This document shows positions 17,101-23,557 of a DNA stretch of 25,134 nucleotides, in pieces. Below the pieces are notes generated by a model. That model did not search any database, was not told the origin of the DNA, and saw only the letters and a program-made list of their open reading frames with translations. This DNA is from a virus: positions 1-25,134 of IMG/VR virus record IMGVR_UViG_3300025892_000140, one strand, 5' to 3'. The position numbers were made by a program, and so were the translations under genes. Each line of letters begins with the position of its first letter. The first letter of the stretch is position 1.

Positions 17101-17626
17101 TGCGCTCCCATTGGGCGTCTATCTCGTCCTGTGAATTTGACCGGAGATTAGTGGCATTTTCAATGCGCTTATCTAAGGTCTGGAGGTAATCAACCTTTTC
17201 TCCTGGTTTGAGATTGTACCTGTCCTGTAGTGCATCAACACTGCGGCGACCCTCTAGGGTGTCTACGTCCAGGTTGACGCTTCTACCCGCCATGGCCTCT
17301 AAGGGCACACGGGTTTTCATCAGCTCATCGTAAGCAAGGGCGTTGACACCACCTGGCTGCTGTAGCTGGAAAGCGTCTTGGAATTTCTGGATGTCAGCCA
17401 CGGCTAAGGCCGTTGGTAGGCCTGCATACGTCTCGATAGCGCCACGCTTAAAAGCCCGACCAATAGATACACCTTCTGGGTTAACCTCTGCGGGGGCTGC
17501 GGTAGTGGGGGCTGAAGTGGTTGCAGGGTTGTAATTTGCCATGGCAAAAGCCATCGCGCCATCACGATCAGGTCCACTCACGGTTCTGATTTGCCCGTCA
17601 GGCATCTTTATCTTAAATTCTGGCAT
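11117..17626 (-). CDS. Giant internal virion/ejection protein with a zincin domain
   Basis: A 2169-residue protein, the largest product here, starting MPEFKIKMPDG with an AGGA site seven bases upstream. The first 35 residues resemble the short N-terminal domain common to phage ejection proteins. A helical region with hydrophobic stretches (about residues 220-370) may be membrane-active. A Q/A coiled coil lies near 617-645, followed by long Pro/Thr/Gln-rich linkers. Residues about 1440-1580 hold GVGIDNKVVSF and VLDR, with a Lys-Asp spacing of 18 as in HhH-GPD glycosylases. Residues 1944-1948 are HEIAH, with a likely third zinc ligand at E2079 (RELAVD). A hydrophobic helix (AAIVMATVMAMLAQAM) lies near the C terminus. 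Such multi-domain proteins are packed in the virion and injected with DNA. A lytic transglycosylase motif was not seen. Confidence 0.82.
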   Translation of the reverse strand: MPEFKIKMPDGQIRTVSGPDRDGAMAFAMANYNPATTSAPTTAAPAEVNPEGVSIGRAFKRGAIETYAGLPTALAVADIQKFQDAFQLQQPGGVNALAYDELMKTRVPLEAMAGRSVNLDVDTLEGRRSVDALQDRYNLKPGEKVDYLQTLDKRIENATNLRSNSQDEIDAQWERIKTNAQYAGDLQDKAAAIPRGVRGGIYAEEYAKAPDTWKGWLSTVTNDPVGFVEFIGETTAESGAQIVAGLATSLLTRSPKAGALVMGSGGFAREYGNEVASFLEENGIDLSDPTAAKQMFNDPQLMDEANSRGVTRGVVIAAADFAGQGLVAREFFKRSLARQVGVQMGTEGLGEAGAAQAVGDDFSFKDTITEALAGGVSAAPEAMVAGQAPWRSKIEGDPAYGGAAADLARTLREISEAQGNNLKDVRAGGGAKATLEAAHEKISGQISAIATHPDVKARLSPKNAETLDQLLEDYAAAATAIRQGKNKVKSKVTKENADAIVRLLGPTSLEAGQLQQLFDQGDVLTDLFQDGLKGGVSQFTDFLNPFTDNSGNYDPNRSLSTIGSLYGASVVGPLKSAGIVAAGRAFDAATGRRSKVNRFVTKLEELVGQDAPQGRSLIADAQLEKQQAEQAKADAAAAQAAQEAEDANIVSTLAGMTGNATDGSPLGTVAVGTGIPTEEIQTVVSELRLKHPADSKNPNDVAVNKVLDDAQAGLNGEQRPIRALTQLVNIVNDHLNASLMDGGSSVQRTSLPDGDLARAKAIQMGNAPKMDAAPAAQASPAPNVDTTAPAQPTVNGNQTTTSENYQAGIQANRDTALKLQEQVLDTLDLQNRQATNRPGGNLTPTMLEDEAQALYVALEAVQTENMPIEAMEEVQQLLVDEGVSQENVDKFYKPYVDRVKLQQKRKASMLKQAQATQAEIQGGPAVNTETAPAPSVLEQAQAGQQPTTNQRLAESLARLQETEAQRTSNLNKPVSDANLEANSRVLESVLDDYGVKGKITNASSDPAVAVYELELAPGLKASRVIGLSDAIARSMSAPSAQVSTVPGRSAIRIEIPNQPISDDARVIPVPYNNAKMQEVFGVQNPVPGGNYIDLDTKQDVTGTTYTGGSVKVVDGKPVLETNDTTAEPATKADGPKVKVNLFKQKAGWKWIDYDGPATVVSTTIRGKHVYSLDTDLQNPVSLETYPNQPSEPRLRPTTQGEVQTGNIIGNISVRGKPHPVYDKVTVSTPIQEVSLEQGVYSENPVPAADDSRTPNIEAPQIIQDTAMGPKTIVVAGQIKPEEQQGPRNTNHGLLPHLRTTAPARDGKSVILASTKNANAGRQIEGLTEVLSRHDDPAGSPEAWSAYQGDALATSDVPVQPNGFINDLNNGGAQELLGKLTPGQIADADHGFENAAMFRQAYINNEIGIADTGRLFLWSFLSRGVSPYTQESLFLDSFEGIDQWIEAAANKTLKERLPEYKAWAAQTAPQGSGQPGAGAMHNLNAFGVDFLMKMSQDVSPEDNRSRLQYIHDLMSDPNTTGNQVRREFTKIGEGVGIDNKVVSFTLLVAGYNDVMVLDRVQIRQMYNDGRFDGINLYDGYKEKDPKDGKSKVVTGSGLATQTNGAKGLMIYEAMEKSLSQRLPKIYGDIGRPDAASVGRYHWETWVASSEQEASHGTIDAILAKAQGDPNPLDGVTAKEGEYGAYAYGAKYGLENGQPMFKYSIPDRGEFKFTVPDFREFLDEIKKPKNKVVPAKFSVSNSGNAPWYTRDGVNLDALAEKATEYGNQVPTADGQLRQDQAVPNGRQLDASSGPDNSIPPALLSPPGPAGGRTPRASDGGASKGRTLARVALAAVKKFVPPVKAAFQVGKRGTPEENGIQSIDQALRLAHTLGITVRLFDSQEEMYASRLAAYGSGDPAAEASFYRKGPETGGKGAEGTVFGLNPGALLNDGSSVSNIQALSDLLHEIAHGMTLGPLDLNGSQVEDTLFTNPLTGESDRAPMGSFAGSAMRPLLEQTGDADIMAELDNLQMNVDTYTTKDPSQRHAVREVRKLMDNLKDWKGYYQKQFDAGQISQAEVDTGVANREEQADYYTNYMQSVRELAVDPVLVYLINPKLAKAVMPKTAALIRQQFNNAGNNKVKFFNHPAAIVMATVMAMLAQAMAEEEEEKQRMQMPPGALSPPPPGMGALSA

Positions 17627-17644
17627 GTGAGATCCTAGTGTGAG

Positions 17645-18448
17645 TTAGTCTACAAAGGAGAAGCCGCCGGAAGCGGCACCCTGTTCAAAAGCGAGGATCT
17701 TACTATTGATCCTTAGTTTCTCTCTTAGATGTAACAGCCAGGTAGCCTCTGTAGTATCAGCAGTGGCGGGGATTGGTCTCAAGAAGAGTTCCATCTCTTT
17801 GTCACTGATGGCACCCTTGGTGTTAGCGGTTACGGCTAATGCCTCGTTAACCCTGAAGTTCTCAAGTCTTTGGCGGTAGTAGGCACGTTTAGCACCTTCA
17901 TCGTTACCCACGAAGTAATCACGCAGACCTGAGCGATCTAACCACGCTTGTACTGTACCATCCATGGGGCCAGTCAGCCCCCCTTGTTCAAGGGCTGAAA
18001 TCAGAGTGCCTAATTCATTTACACCTTCCTGCGCCAGGATCATATCGGCACCGGATTTAGGTTTGTTTGCCTTAGCTTTGGCATCCGCGCGCCTCTGGCC
18101 TTCCACTCGCCGAGCTTCCTCGATGGCAAAGACTTCTTTCTCGGACTCGCGGTTATAATCTTGGATGTTCCCATATTCCTGGCCCATCGCTGCCATCCAG
18201 TTACCGCCAGCCCCTGAAGGGTCTGAGGCTGATTGAAGGCCTGCGGCACCTATACGCATTAAACCCTCAGACCGCATGTCTATCTGACCAGAAGGGATCT
18301 TCGATGAACCTCGGGCATTACCAGACAGAGCTGGAGGCTTTGGGTTTGGCTGATTTGGGTCTACTAAGGCTGGCTGACCCTGGGGATACTGCATCCCGTT
18401 GACTTGACCCATGGTTAGTGCGGGGCGTCCGTAAGTAAATGCATTCAT
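17645..18448 (-). CDS. Probable internal virion (ejection) protein
   Basis: A 267-residue protein starting MNAFTYGRPA. I chose this ATG because it overlaps the stop of the previous gene as ATGA; an in-frame ATG four codons earlier touches the GGAGG with no spacer and is unlikely to be used. The N-terminal 90 residues are Pro/Gln/Gly/Ser-rich, followed by a charged helical segment (SEKEVFAIEEARRVEGQRR, about 105-125) and a helical C-terminal domain (about 140-260, with NTKGAISDKEMELFLRPIP). I recall similar C-terminal domains in DNA-ejection proteins of marine podoviruses. It sits directly before the giant virion gene, in the usual place for ejection proteins. No enzyme motif is visible. Confidence 0.65.
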   Translation of the reverse strand: MNAFTYGRPALTMGQVNGMQYPQGQPALVDPNQPNPKPPALSGNARGSSKIPSGQIDMRSEGLMRIGAAGLQSASDPSGAGGNWMAAMGQEYGNIQDYNRESEKEVFAIEEARRVEGQRRADAKAKANKPKSGADMILAQEGVNELGTLISALEQGGLTGPMDGTVQAWLDRSGLRDYFVGNDEGAKRAYYRQRLENFRVNEALAVTANTKGAISDKEMELFLRPIPATADTTEATWLLHLREKLRINSKILAFEQGAASGGFSFVD

Positions 18449-19479
18449 GATCCGAACCATCCTCCAATTCTCTGACCCCAGGTTTCATTTTCACCTTTCT
18501 TGACCTTGCTGTTTGCAAATCCATAGCCCGCGGTGCCCGCTGTAATTGCTGAACCTAATGGGTCAGAATAGTTGCCGGCAAAGGTGTTAGTGGTCTGAGG
18601 ACCATTCTGGGTGAGCATCCCGTTCTTGTAGTCCGCGTAAACATTTGAAGCGAAGTCTCGGTCGCCCTCAAAGCGCATACGTTTATCATTCAATCGATCC
18701 TGGTCATAACCCTGGAGGGCACCACCGGCACTCATGCCCATTTGGTAACCTGTGCTGGCCGTGTTCATACCTGAGTTGTAGGCATTCTCGATCGAGTTAT
18801 TGGCTGCACCAGCGTTCACCAATGCGTTACCTTGATCGGCAAATGCTTGGCGCTGTTCACTTAGAGACTGAGTGCGGAGGCCATCAAGGACTTGGGACGA
18901 CACATCAGCGCGGCGGTCATCGTAGGCACGGTTGGCTACTGCTTCAGCAACACCGGCGCGACTGGAGTTCATGTTGTTTGTGCCGCTTGCTGCTAGGTCG
19001 ATGCCTGTCAGCGTGTTCTCTTGCAGGTTGCGGCGATCGTCACGCATTGCAGCGTTGACCAGGGGGTTCATGTTGTCCATGGCATACTGGTTTGCAGTGT
19101 CCATACGTCCCTGTGCAGACACGCCATCAGCCATACCCTGGTACTGGTCGTACAAACCACGGGCGTTTGCACCAAAGCCTGCATTAGCATCAGCCATGTT
19201 GAAACCACGGTTCATGATGCCCATTGAGGCATCCCCGTAACCTGTGGCTGCGCCGGTCTGGTAAACATTGGGGCCAGCATAGGTAGGCCCACCGTAGAAA
19301 CCTGCGGCTAACCGGGCATCGTTGGCAGCTTCCCCACCCGCCAGGGCATTGTCTGTGTATGGTTTGTATTGGTTGAAGCCAGCCATGTTCTGGCGGTTTG
19401 CTTCGTCTGCGGCGTTACTCTTTTTGTTTGCGCTGTAGAGACCTACACCGACGGATGCGATTGTTGCGATCCATGCCAT
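18445..19479 (-). CDS. Probable internal virion (ejection) protein, N-terminal hydrophobic helix
   Basis: A 344-residue protein starting MAWIATIASVGVGLYS. This start is preceded by GAGGA at suitable distance; the extended frame would begin in the upstream gene. It opens with a hydrophobic helix of about 16 residues, then a long Ala/Gly/Asn/Gln/Asp-rich, low-hydrophobicity helical region (about 30-300) with repeated R-N and D-R-R patterns, and ends in GQRIGGWFGS. The N-terminal helix and low-complexity helical body are typical of podovirus ejection proteins that line or leave through the tail (P22 gp7/gp20-like in build). This is a resemblance of composition and place, not of diagnostic motif. 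Confidence 0.65.
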   Translation of the reverse strand: MAWIATIASVGVGLYSANKKSNAADEANRQNMAGFNQYKPYTDNALAGGEAANDARLAAGFYGGPTYAGPNVYQTGAATGYGDASMGIMNRGFNMADANAGFGANARGLYDQYQGMADGVSAQGRMDTANQYAMDNMNPLVNAAMRDDRRNLQENTLTGIDLAASGTNNMNSSRAGVAEAVANRAYDDRRADVSSQVLDGLRTQSLSEQRQAFADQGNALVNAGAANNSIENAYNSGMNTASTGYQMGMSAGGALQGYDQDRLNDKRMRFEGDRDFASNVYADYKNGMLTQNGPQTTNTFAGNYSDPLGSAITAGTAGYGFANSKVKKGENETWGQRIGGWFGS

Positions 19480-19483
19480 ATTA

Positions 19484-19999
19484 TTATTCCTCTTCACTCA
19501 TCAGTGTGTGGGTTTGCATAAAGTCCTCGAGGCCAGACAGATCTGGTTCCTCCAAACCCATTGCTGAGTAAGTTGGGCTTATGACCTCTTCTTCTATGTC
19601 TGAGAGATCTTCTTCTTGGTCGTGCTTTGTTAGATGCACGGTCGTTAGGATTGCATCCTCGAGGACGTGAAAGGCCCTCTTAGATCCCGCCGGTGAGACA
19701 AAGGTCACAGGTGCAACCAGGTCCTGTTTGCCGCCATTCTCAGAGACAACTAAGACGCGGCCTTGCATCAGGAAAGTCAGGTGAGGCAGCTTGTGTAGCT
19801 TACCCACGCAGACCGTACCTTCAGGCATAAACAGCTGCCGTGCATACTGGGCACAGCCATATTCGTCGCTCACAGGGGTAAAGTAATGCTCAACAGTAGC
19901 GTCCAGCTGTCTGTCTTGGATGTCTCCACGCTCAATACCAAGGTCGAGAATATACTGAAGAGAGGAGATGTCAGATCGTATGTTAAGGTCATGCTTCAT
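19484..19999 (-). CDS. Cupin-like virion-associated protein
   Basis: A 171-residue protein starting MKHDLNIRSD, its ATG overlapping the previous stop as ATGA. The middle part (about residues 40-130) reads like a small cupin barrel: LFMPEGTVCVGKLHKLPHLTFLMQGRVLVV, then a G-G-K-x-D-L-V-A-P-V-T-F-V-S-P-A-G-S-K-R-A-F segment. The H-K-L-P-H spacing and following glycine fit the first cupin motif; the final histidine of the second motif is less clear. The C-terminal 40 residues are strongly acidic. Proteins of this type are found among tail genes of marine podoviruses. Whether it binds a metal or a sugar or is only structural is unknown. Confidence 0.65.
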   Translation of the reverse strand: MKHDLNIRSDISSLQYILDLGIERGDIQDRQLDATVEHYFTPVSDEYGCAQYARQLFMPEGTVCVGKLHKLPHLTFLMQGRVLVVSENGGKQDLVAPVTFVSPAGSKRAFHVLEDAILTTVHLTKHDQEEDLSDIEEEVISPTYSAMGLEEPDLSGLEDFMQTHTLMSEEE

Positions 20000-20277
20000 A
20001 CTGCCACCCAAGCTGTGCCGTTATAGACAACAAGACCCTCGGATCCGTCACCTTTAGGGTCCCAGGGAGATACAGCATAGCGAACCATGCCCTTCCTGGC
20101 GTTATCGGGTTGCCGGTCGGTAGCTTGGATTGACGCATCCGCGAGAGACTGGATGACAGCCTCGATTTCGCGGTATTCCTCCTGGACGTAGTTGCCCAGG
20201 TTCTCTTTTGCCAACAAAGGTATCTGCCGCCGGACATAGCGGTTGACCAGGAGATTAAGTTTATCTGATAGAGACAT
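19996..20277 (-). CDS. Small conserved tail-module protein
   Basis: A 93-residue protein starting MSLSDKLNLLVNRYVRRQIPLLAKEN, with an ideal GGAGG site six bases before the ATG that also overlaps the end of the nozzle gene. The first 50 residues are helical; the C-terminal 30 residues form a beta-type segment ending GLVVYNGTAWVAV, a motif also common at the ends of fibre modules. I recall a conserved gene of this form in marine podovirus tail clusters, with no function assigned. Translation is coupled to the genes on both sides. Confidence 0.75.
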   Translation of the reverse strand: MSLSDKLNLLVNRYVRRQIPLLAKENLGNYVQEEYREIEAVIQSLADASIQATDRQPDNARKGMVRYAVSPWDPKGDGSEGLVVYNGTAWVAV

Positions 20278-20280
20278 AAA

Positions 20281-21882
20281 TTACCTCCGACCTGTCACTT
20301 GGAGATCAACGTCCATACCTGAGAAGTTAAAGTCTTTTATGGTTGCGCTTGTCATCTTGTAGGACAGATAGCGGCCTGAGATCCGGGTATCGACCTTATA
20401 GGACGTGTTGCTATCAAAGATGATGTCGGACCCATAATTAGGGGTGCCGGTGGGTATGTCAGCTGCGCCAAAGGTGAAACTAAACTCACCGTCAGAGTTC
20501 ACCGTTGAAACCTGAGGTAGCATCTTACTGATCACCTTGTAGCCACTAAGGGACAAGCCTTGCTCATCGAGATCAATACCCTGGCGCTCAAGGATGAAGG
20601 GCTCAGAATAAGTCGTATCAACAGAGAAAGACAGGGACCCAGTGTCCGCGAGGTCAATACCATAGAGCTTACTCTGGGTCACACCCCCACCAACTGTAGA
20701 GATTACGATAGGGTGCCTCGCATACGGGCTCTCCTGGTCATGGTAGGAACCACCGATAGACGCATAGGTTTGCGTGGCATCTGCATATGAGAACACCGAG
20801 TTTACGTTGGCTTCAGTCCCTGTGATTACATTAGGGAGATCCTGGAAGGTCCAAACGTCCTCTTTGTAGTTGTACACGGCGGCGCGGTTGCACGATGTGC
20901 CATCCGTATATACGGCCATGTCATCACCGGAGTGGTAGCAGAAGTATACTTCCTCGAGATCCGTATTGTGCATAGTGAAGCAGACATTGTGCTTACTGTT
21001 ATCGATGCCACTGAAGATGTAATCACGGACGCGACCATCGCAGATCGAGGTGCGCGTGTTACCATCAGTCATGTAGATATCGTCGCGGTCAAAGACATAA
21101 TGGCGACCCTCGACCTCCGTGATGCAGTTCTGGTTAATTACACCAGCGTCATCAAAGACCTTGCGGAAGTTAAAGATGAACGTACCGCCTACGAACTCCA
21201 TCATCCACACCTGGTCCTGTGAGTAGACCATGAAGTTAGGGCCAAGGGTTGCACCATCGATGATCGGCGTCTTCATCTGTACGAGGTCATTGAAGCCAGC
21301 ACTGTTGGTGAGATCAGTCTCATCCCATGTAGTAGGCACCTGGTTGGCCAGTACGGGGTCTGAGAACCTCACACGGTTTGGGTAGGCTACGTTGGTTTCC
21401 ACGGTGCCCAGCGCCAACAAGAAGTCGCCAAAAGATCTAAGAGACGTAGTACGCACCCCTGACGGCCAATTGGGGAGATCAATAAAGTTAGTCTGAGATC
21501 CTGTGCGGGAGATCGGCGTCTGATCGTCCCTGTTTAGGTACTGCACATCAGCCAGGGTTGTGGCTGTGACAGCTGGAATAGTAGACGCCGTACCTGAGGT
21601 CGTCTTCCTGGTCGTAAAGGTCCCATTAGAGAACTCGCGGACATCGAAGACATCATCTACGACCAACACTGTGTCAAAACCAGTGAGCGAAGTGATGCCA
21701 TAAGCAAACACAGGGTCGAAGGAGATGTCCGAGACACCACGCATGATGGGACCACGTTGAACAGAACCATCAGAGAACCTTACGTTCTTGGCTCTAGTGA
21801 AGGCGTTGATAGGGAGGTTGTAGGGGTCAACATCAGTGACCACGCCCACGGACCCTAGTCCACGGATTGGTAGGTTAGGCAT
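20281..21882 (-). CDS. Tail nozzle/tubular protein (P22 gp10/T7 gp12-like)
   Basis: A 533-residue, almost all-beta protein starting MPNLPIRGLGSVGVVTDVDPYNLP, with an AAGGA site about nine bases upstream. The opening, with DVDPYNLP and then a 'FTRAKNVRFSDGSVQRGP' segment, is the standard start of podovirus nozzle or tail-stabilising proteins. Blocks such as VYNYKEDVWTFQDLP and the C-terminal GRYLSYKMTS...DVDLQVTGRR segment also fit this family. Repeated strands suggest a beta-propeller that forms the lower tail tube. Length fits the P22 gp10 class better than the larger T7 gp12. It is the first large tail gene in the operon. Confidence 0.82.
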   Translation of the reverse strand: MPNLPIRGLGSVGVVTDVDPYNLPINAFTRAKNVRFSDGSVQRGPIMRGVSDISFDPVFAYGITSLTGFDTVLVVDDVFDVREFSNGTFTTRKTTSGTASTIPAVTATTLADVQYLNRDDQTPISRTGSQTNFIDLPNWPSGVRTTSLRSFGDFLLALGTVETNVAYPNRVRFSDPVLANQVPTTWDETDLTNSAGFNDLVQMKTPIIDGATLGPNFMVYSQDQVWMMEFVGGTFIFNFRKVFDDAGVINQNCITEVEGRHYVFDRDDIYMTDGNTRTSICDGRVRDYIFSGIDNSKHNVCFTMHNTDLEEVYFCYHSGDDMAVYTDGTSCNRAAVYNYKEDVWTFQDLPNVITGTEANVNSVFSYADATQTYASIGGSYHDQESPYARHPIVISTVGGGVTQSKLYGIDLADTGSLSFSVDTTYSEPFILERQGIDLDEQGLSLSGYKVISKMLPQVSTVNSDGEFSFTFGAADIPTGTPNYGSDIIFDSNTSYKVDTRISGRYLSYKMTSATIKDFNFSGMDVDLQVTGRR

Positions 21883-21901
21883 GGCCTGAGTTCCTTATGT
21901 T

Positions 21902-22633
21902 TTACTGGGATGGGACAGTGAATGTGCCACTGGAGGTAAACTCTTGCACAGTGTTGCCAACTTGGAGACGCGCATAGCCCCCAGCGCCTGCCACACCAGC
22001 GCGGTTTCCTCCTAGACCACCAGCGCCTCCTGCACCTACGGTCACTGTGATTACAGTGCCGACTGGTACATAAGTGAGAGTGCCAGCAACACGGGTAGAG
22101 GCCGAGCCACCATGCCCCCCGCCACCATCTGTTCCTAAGAATCCACCGTTGTCTCCACCAGCACCGCCAGCGCCTGCACCATAGCTGCCTTCTGGGGCTG
22201 GCTGTGATTGACCTTGCTGACCAACAGCAGAACCACCGGGGCCATAGTAGGAGGCTTCACCAGCAAGACCAGTGTGTGCACTGGTTGGAGCATTGAGACC
22301 ACCGAGGGCTCCTGTACTTGTGACTGTAGTGAAAGCACTGGCTTCTAGGGTGGAGTTGCCACCAGTACCAGCGCGACCTGAGCCTGTGTAGTTCTCTACA
22401 CCATAGCCACCGCCGCCACCGCCGCCAATGATCTCGTAGATCACGTTGCTTGCATTGGCTACACCATAAAAGGCATTAAGTGATATGGCGCTACCGCTGT
22501 TAGGGACACCAGTGTTGTTAGGAGTTACAATAGAGCCATCAAGGTAAAACTGAGAGAGGCTGACGGGGCTGGAAGTTCCAAACTCAGTCTGGAGGTCAGC
22601 CAAGGATATTACACCCGATGCTGGCAGTGCCAT
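21902..22633 (-). CDS. Glycine-rich tail/adhesin protein
   Basis: A 243-residue protein starting MALPASGVISLADLQTEFG, an N-terminal module (to about residue 58, ending LNAFYGV) well known from marine phage tail proteins. After the linker comes a Gly-rich domain with runs GGGGGGGYG (about 69-77), GAGAGGAGG and GGGGHGGS, ending QEFTSSGTFTVPSQ. Glycine-rich domains of this type form packed polyglycine helices in phage adhesins and bind host surface structures. Its ATG shares one base with the stop of the previous gene. A role in receptor contact is an inference from the domain type. Confidence 0.78.
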   Translation of the reverse strand: MALPASGVISLADLQTEFGTSSPVSLSQFYLDGSIVTPNNTGVPNSGSAISLNAFYGVANASNVIYEIIGGGGGGGYGVENYTGSGRAGTGGNSTLEASAFTTVTSTGALGGLNAPTSAHTGLAGEASYYGPGGSAVGQQGQSQPAPEGSYGAGAGGAGGDNGGFLGTDGGGGHGGSASTRVAGTLTYVPVGTVITVTVGAGGAGGLGGNRAGVAGAGGYARLQVGNTVQEFTSSGTFTVPSQ

Positions 22634-23142
22634 CAGATAGAACCGAAGCCTGTGACGTTGCCTACAACTGTGAGATTACCAGAGGCATCCAACTTCATCT
22701 TACCTACGCCACCTGTGGAAAACACAAGATTGGTGCCAGTCTGAGTGACCGTCCAGTCGCCTAAATCAACTGTGGTGACATTGGCTGTCGTAATGTCTGC
22801 TGTAGGGGCCACAAGAGTACCAGTGAACGTAGGAGACGCCAGGGGTGCCTTAGTGTTCATCTGTGTCTGGATGTTACTAGTGACACCAGCAGTGAAGTTG
22901 AGTTGCGCTGTGGTGGCTGTGATGCCAGCGAGGACGTTGAGTTCAGAGGTGGAACTGGTGATACCATCGAGGACGTTGAGCTCTGTATGTGTCGCAGTGA
23001 CCGCACCAGATACGCCGGGGAAGCTGTTGGCGAGGGTGCTTTTGAGGAGGCGGATGTGGTCGTCAGCTTGCGCAAGACCGTCAGTGGACGCGGGGTTCGT
23101 AGGGACCAAGGCGTCTAGGTAGGTTCCGGTTTCTAGGCCCAT
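22633..23142 (-). CDS. Tail-fibre-like structural protein
   Basis: A 169-residue protein starting MGLETGTYLDALVPTNPAS, with an AAGGAA site before the ATG. Its first 40 residues end in DDHIRLLKSTLANSFPGV, a conserved N-terminal segment of many phage tail-fibre proteins. Next come ELNVLDGITSSTSELN-type repeats (three, about residues 54-87) and a beta-rich C-terminal part (TNLVFSTGGVGKMKLDASGN). It is the first gene of the late tail block after the long gap, so a late promoter is expected upstream. It may form a side fibre or a base on which the glycine-rich protein sits. Confidence 0.78.
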   Translation of the reverse strand: MGLETGTYLDALVPTNPASTDGLAQADDHIRLLKSTLANSFPGVSGAVTATHTELNVLDGITSSTSELNVLAGITATTAQLNFTAGVTSNIQTQMNTKAPLASPTFTGTLVAPTADITTANVTTVDLGDWTVTQTGTNLVFSTGGVGKMKLDASGNLTVVGNVTGFGSI

Positions 23143-23513
23143 CTTGGGTTCCTTTTATACTTTGGTTTTCAGGGGGGACCCCACGTTAACGAGGTCGGAC
23201 AACAACAACAACAACGCGGCCTTTAGTCCCCACTTTTGAAATCGTCTTATTGATTGACCCACCGGGGCCTCAGAATGACGATAGGGGACCCAAATGGGAT
23301 TGATTGATTGACATTGATTGATACCAGGTAGCCTAAGCCTCTGATATCGTTGATGACTGAAGGTCAACGGATACTTTATCTGATGACGCTTGGTAGACAT
23401 TAGGTCATTAGTGCTGACCTTCTGTAATTCTTGTCGGGCTGAAGGGCTCGATCTTTAAGTACAGAATACGGACCTAAGTCACACACCTTGGTCACACCTT
23501 GGATGACAGACGA
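23143..23513 (-). other. Intergenic region before the tail block, with repeats
   Basis: No convincing gene. The 81-codon frame at 23155-23400 has a poor ribosome site and unusual composition. The region holds TCAA-type tetranucleotide repeats, two copies of a GGGGACCC core (near 23174 and 23284), and a run of five TTG triplets on the minus strand (about 23202-23216). It is the natural place for a late promoter feeding the genes from 23142 leftward, but I cannot find a clear sigma70 pair, so a non-standard promoter or an upstream start is possible. Confidence 0.5.
23246..23322. repeat. ATTGATTGA short direct repeats
   Basis: On the plus strand the unit ATTGATTGA occurs near 23249 and again, in extended form, at about 23299-23322 (ATTGATTGATTGACATTGATTGAT). 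The repeated element is too short for a CRISPR and has no unique spacers. It could be slippage-born or could bind a protein; either is speculative. Confidence 0.6.
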
Positions 23514-23557
23514 TCACACATCCTTGGTCCACTCTTGCCAGACCTTTGGATGACAGA
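23480..23557. repeat. CCTTGG and TTGGATGACAGA direct repeats
   Basis: The unit CACACCTTGG is repeated twice in tandem at 23481-23502, and a degenerate copy CACATCCTTGG follows near 23516. The exact 12-mer TTGGATGACAGA occurs at 23499-23510 and again at 23546-23557, a distance of 47 bases. The second copy lies inside the 3' end of the small gene at 23514-23735, so the gene end seems to have been duplicated just past its stop codon. Confidence 0.6.

Noticed and set aside
23246-23322. CRISPR array
   Set aside because: Units are only four to nine bases, with no regular spacers.
23155-23400. 81-codon minus-strand frame
   Set aside because: No ribosome site at proper distance, odd composition, spans the tetranucleotide repeats and resembles no phage protein.
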